From Shewanella pneumatophori (GTDB taxonomy: Bacteria; Pseudomonadota; Gammaproteobacteria; Enterobacterales; Shewanellaceae), in assembly GCF_023283895.1 (NCBI RefSeq), contig NZ_JAKILB010000002.1:434001-498000 (forward strand): a stretch of 64,000 bases of DNA, read 5' to 3'. Each line of letters begins with the position of its first letter. Position 1 is the first letter of the stretch. A model generated the notes under the pieces. It was not told the DNA's origin and searched no databases. It worked only from the letters and a program-made list of their open reading frames with translations. The translations under genes were made by a program, and so were the position numbers. This document shows, one piece after another, positions 61,937-64,000 of the stretch.

Positions 61937-63149
61937 ATGCGTCTCGCGGCAGGCCTTTTTCGACACTGCGGATCACTCTTTGAGTTTTTCGATTAACCAA
62001 TGCTGCAGTTTGTTCATTCTGCGCAATATTGCCTTGTTTGGCGGTTTGCTCTGCCAGTGCCCAATCAATATGCTCAAGCACCATGTCATCGACTTCATCA
62101 GATTGCTTGCGCGCCACTAGTGCTTGGACTATGGCTTGGTTATAAGGCGCGTTACCTAGGGCTACGGCGATATTTCTTAGCCAACGGGCATGGCCAATAC
62201 GCCGAATAGGGCTACCTTCTGTTAGCTTTAAAAACTCTGCTTCACTCCAAGCAAACAGTTCTAGTAACTGCGGTTGTTTGAGCTGCGACCGTGTATGAAA
62301 ATCGCTTTCCTCGGTGAGTGGCGCTTTACTATTAACTGGGCAAACCAATTGGCAGTCATCACAGCCGTAAATGCGGTTACCTATAGCTTGTCTAAATTCA
62401 AGCGGAATCGCCCCTTGTAACTCAATAGTGAGATACGAGATACAGCGGCTTCCATCAACAATATAAGGCTCAACAATGGCGTTAGTTGGGCAAGACTTAA
62501 TACAAGCAACGCAGGTTTTACAACCCTCTGCTACAGGGATATCTACTGGCAGTGGCAGATCGATTAATAGCTCGCCAAGAAAAAACCAGCTACCGACGTC
62601 TTCACTGAGTAATAAACTGTGTTTGCCGGTCCAACCAAGACCCGCTTTATCAGCTAGAGGTCGCTCTAAAATAGGGGCCGAGTCGACAAACGGGCGTGAG
62701 TTTGGCTTGGTTATACCTAGGCCTGTTAGCTCTGCTTCAATCTTATCGCCGAGCTTTTTAAGGCGATTACGGATCATCTTGTGATAGTCTCGGCCGCCTG
62801 CATAGCGAGAGATGTAGGCTAGGTTGGGATCATTAAGATTAAAGGCAAACCCCGCTTCTGGTGGTAGGTAATTCATCCGCGCTGAAATTACCCGTTGAGT
62901 GCCAGGGTGCAACTCGTGTGGGCGGGCTCGCATCATGCCGTGGTTCGCCATGTAGCCCATCTCACCGTGATAGCCATTGTCTAGCCACTGCTGCAGTTTA
63001 GGCTCTTCATCTGTAAGGTCTGTGTCACAAATTCCGATTTGCGCAAAGCCTAACTCTTGCCCCCAAACTTTAATTTTAAGGGCTAATTCGCCTAGTTGAA
63101 CGGCGGTTAAGTTGGTAAGTGGAGCAAGTTGTGAAGGTGAGTCTGACAT
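61935..63149 (-). CDS. queG: Epoxyqueuosine reductase
   Basis: A 404-residue iron-sulfur enzyme. The N-terminal part (IKVWGQELGFAQIGICDTDL; HGEMGYMANH) is the cobalamin-binding region of QueG. The two [4Fe-4S] clusters are provided by CKTCVACIKSCPTNAI and CDDCQLVCP. A C-terminal HEAT-like region (HARWLRNIAVALGNAP) is typical. It performs the last step of queuosine synthesis in tRNA, reducing epoxyqueuosine with a cobamide cofactor. This fits the nearby btuB and B12 riboswitch only loosely. It is monocistronic and complete. Confidence 0.94.
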   Translation of the reverse strand: MSDSPSQLAPLTNLTAVQLGELALKIKVWGQELGFAQIGICDTDLTDEEPKLQQWLDNGYHGEMGYMANHGMMRARPHELHPGTQRVISARMNYLPPEAGFAFNLNDPNLAYISRYAGGRDYHKMIRNRLKKLGDKIEAELTGLGITKPNSRPFVDSAPILERPLADKAGLGWTGKHSLLLSEDVGSWFFLGELLIDLPLPVDIPVAEGCKTCVACIKSCPTNAIVEPYIVDGSRCISYLTIELQGAIPLEFRQAIGNRIYGCDDCQLVCPVNSKAPLTEESDFHTRSQLKQPQLLELFAWSEAEFLKLTEGSPIRRIGHARWLRNIAVALGNAPYNQAIVQALVARKQSDEVDDMVLEHIDWALAEQTAKQGNIAQNEQTAALVNRKTQRVIRSVEKGLPRDA

Positions 63150-63218
63150 AGATCTATTTACGGCTTTGATTAACCGCTAATGATAGCAGTTAATCAAGGG
63201 AAATAGGTATACGTGTGT

Positions 63219-64000
63219 CTAACTCATTTGCGCTTGATTGCGTCCATCAGCCTTGGCTTGATACAGCGCTTTATCGGCTTGCTTTAATAGGCTAGATAGT
63301 TTGTGGTTGTCAGACTTTAGACTCGCAACACCGGCACTAATGGTTAGTTTGAAACCCTGTGGGAAAGATTTGAAGTCGGCGTTACTTATTTTTTGTACTA
63401 AAGTCGATGCAATTTCGTAAGCTTGAGTTTTATTGGTATTGGGTAAGATAATTAAAAACTCTTCACCGCCTACTCGCGCAGCTTCTTGGTCACCACTTAG
63501 TTCATTACGGCAAATTTGTGCTAGTAATTTCAGCGCTAGATCGCCAACTTCGTGGCCAAAGTTATCGTTTATCGCTTTAAAGTTATCTGCGTCAAAACTG
63601 ATAACTGAAAACGCGACTTGTGCTTTTATCGCTTGCTCTAAACACAGTTGAGCCTTGTCATAAATATAGCGGCGGTTAGGGAGCTGGGTTAAGTCGTCGG
63701 TTAGCGCAAGGCTTGATAGCAACTTGTTCTTTTGGCTCTGCTTGTAGGCAAAAACAGAAAGAATAAGCAGAATTAGGCCGCCTAAAATAATGATAATCCA
63801 CTGCTGTAACTTATTTTGCTCTAGCATGGCCAGCTCTATGTCTCTGAGCTGCTGATTTTCAATTAGGTGATTATTTTCCTGCTCTATTTGGTCAGCGTTA
63901 AAGCGGGTACGCATCTCTGTGGTATGGCTAGAGAGTAGTTTTTTGTCGAGCTCATTATGCAGTTTTACATATTCGTTGAGAGCGACATAAGCTTGTTGCC
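63219..64000 (-). CDS. GGDEF diguanylate cyclase, 5' end outside the window
   Basis: The frame is open to the window edge, so the start lies beyond it; about 260 C-terminal residues are visible. A helix (VALNEYVKLHNELDKKLL) that looks like the end of a TPR sensor precedes a coiled coil, a membrane helix (WIIIILGGLILLILSVFAY) and a GGDEF domain with LTDDLTQLPNRRYIYD, FDADNFKAINDNFGHEVGD and catalytic GGEEF. The segment before GGEEF reads SGDQ-EAARV, so the RxxD I-site is missing and product inhibition may be lost. It resembles the TPR-GGDEF protein at 42.7 kb in architecture. Confidence 0.88.
   Translation of the reverse strand, partial: QQAYVALNEYVKLHNELDKKLLSSHTTEMRTRFNADQIEQENNHLIENQQLRDIELAMLEQNKLQQWIIIILGGLILLILSVFAYKQSQKNKLLSSLALTDDLTQLPNRRYIYDKAQLCLEQAIKAQVAFSVISFDADNFKAINDNFGHEVGDLALKLLAQICRNELSGDQEAARVGGEEFLIILPNTNKTQAYEIASTLVQKISNADFKSFPQGFKLTISAGVASLKSDNHKLSSLLKQADKALYQAKADGRNQAQMS

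Overview
The window reads as chromosomal DNA of a Shewanella or a close marine gammaproteobacterial relative. It is moderately AT-rich. It carries an intracellular pepsin homologue of the shewasin type, a split borosin pair like SonM/SonA of S. oneidensis, an MSHA-like pilin, an azurin, several GGDEF proteins and many TonB-dependent or PepSY genes. I saw no rRNA, tRNA, CRISPR array, insertion sequence or integrase. The assignment rests on gene content alone.

Layout. 0-10 kb: a 5'-truncated gene, a DUF985 cupin, a GNAT enzyme, a YghU-like glutathione transferase, lipoprotein peptidase PepO, a PepSY membrane protein with an upstream Fur-like site, a small secreted protein, an SPFH protein, an isolated curlin-repeat protein and a YdcH-like protein. 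10-24 kb: a MerR regulator, an RND pump and its adaptor, an outer-membrane-like protein, a GlnD-type protein whose HD domain has lost its metal ligands, a HAD phosphatase, a CstA-type transporter and a membrane diguanylate cyclase. 24-34 kb: a Fur-type divergent locus (TonB receptor against DUF3325, DUF3649-like and PepSY), an overlapping pair (GshB-like ATP-grasp and an N-formylglutamate-amidohydrolase/DUF1704 fusion), and a PQQ sugar dehydrogenase. 34-42 kb: a GC-rich hairpin element next to tandem copies of the ppiC 3' end, ppiC, a CLCA_X metalloprotein, pyrC, a prepilin, rsuA, a DAACS transporter fused to a solute-binding domain, and a LysR/FMN-reductase pair.

42.6-48.3 kb is the most remarkable region. 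Five genes run in one direction: shewasin-like aspartic protease, GNAT acetyltransferase, borosin-type backbone N-methyltransferase, its separate precursor peptide, and a TPR-GGDEF protein. The methyltransferase should act on the peptide. A role for the protease or acetyltransferase in maturing it is my inference from gene order.

48-64 kb: azurin with a Fur-like site, a BlaI/M56 pair with two TACA-N2-TGTA operators, btuB under a cobalamin riboswitch and a probable MetJ promoter, a GDSL lipoprotein, an HDOD-like protein, metR with MetJ-like boxes, an scsBCD thiol-redox operon, dodecin, queG, and a GGDEF protein cut by the window end. Recurrent themes are iron- and methionine/B12-linked regulation, cyclic-di-GMP signalling and envelope redox or transport functions.
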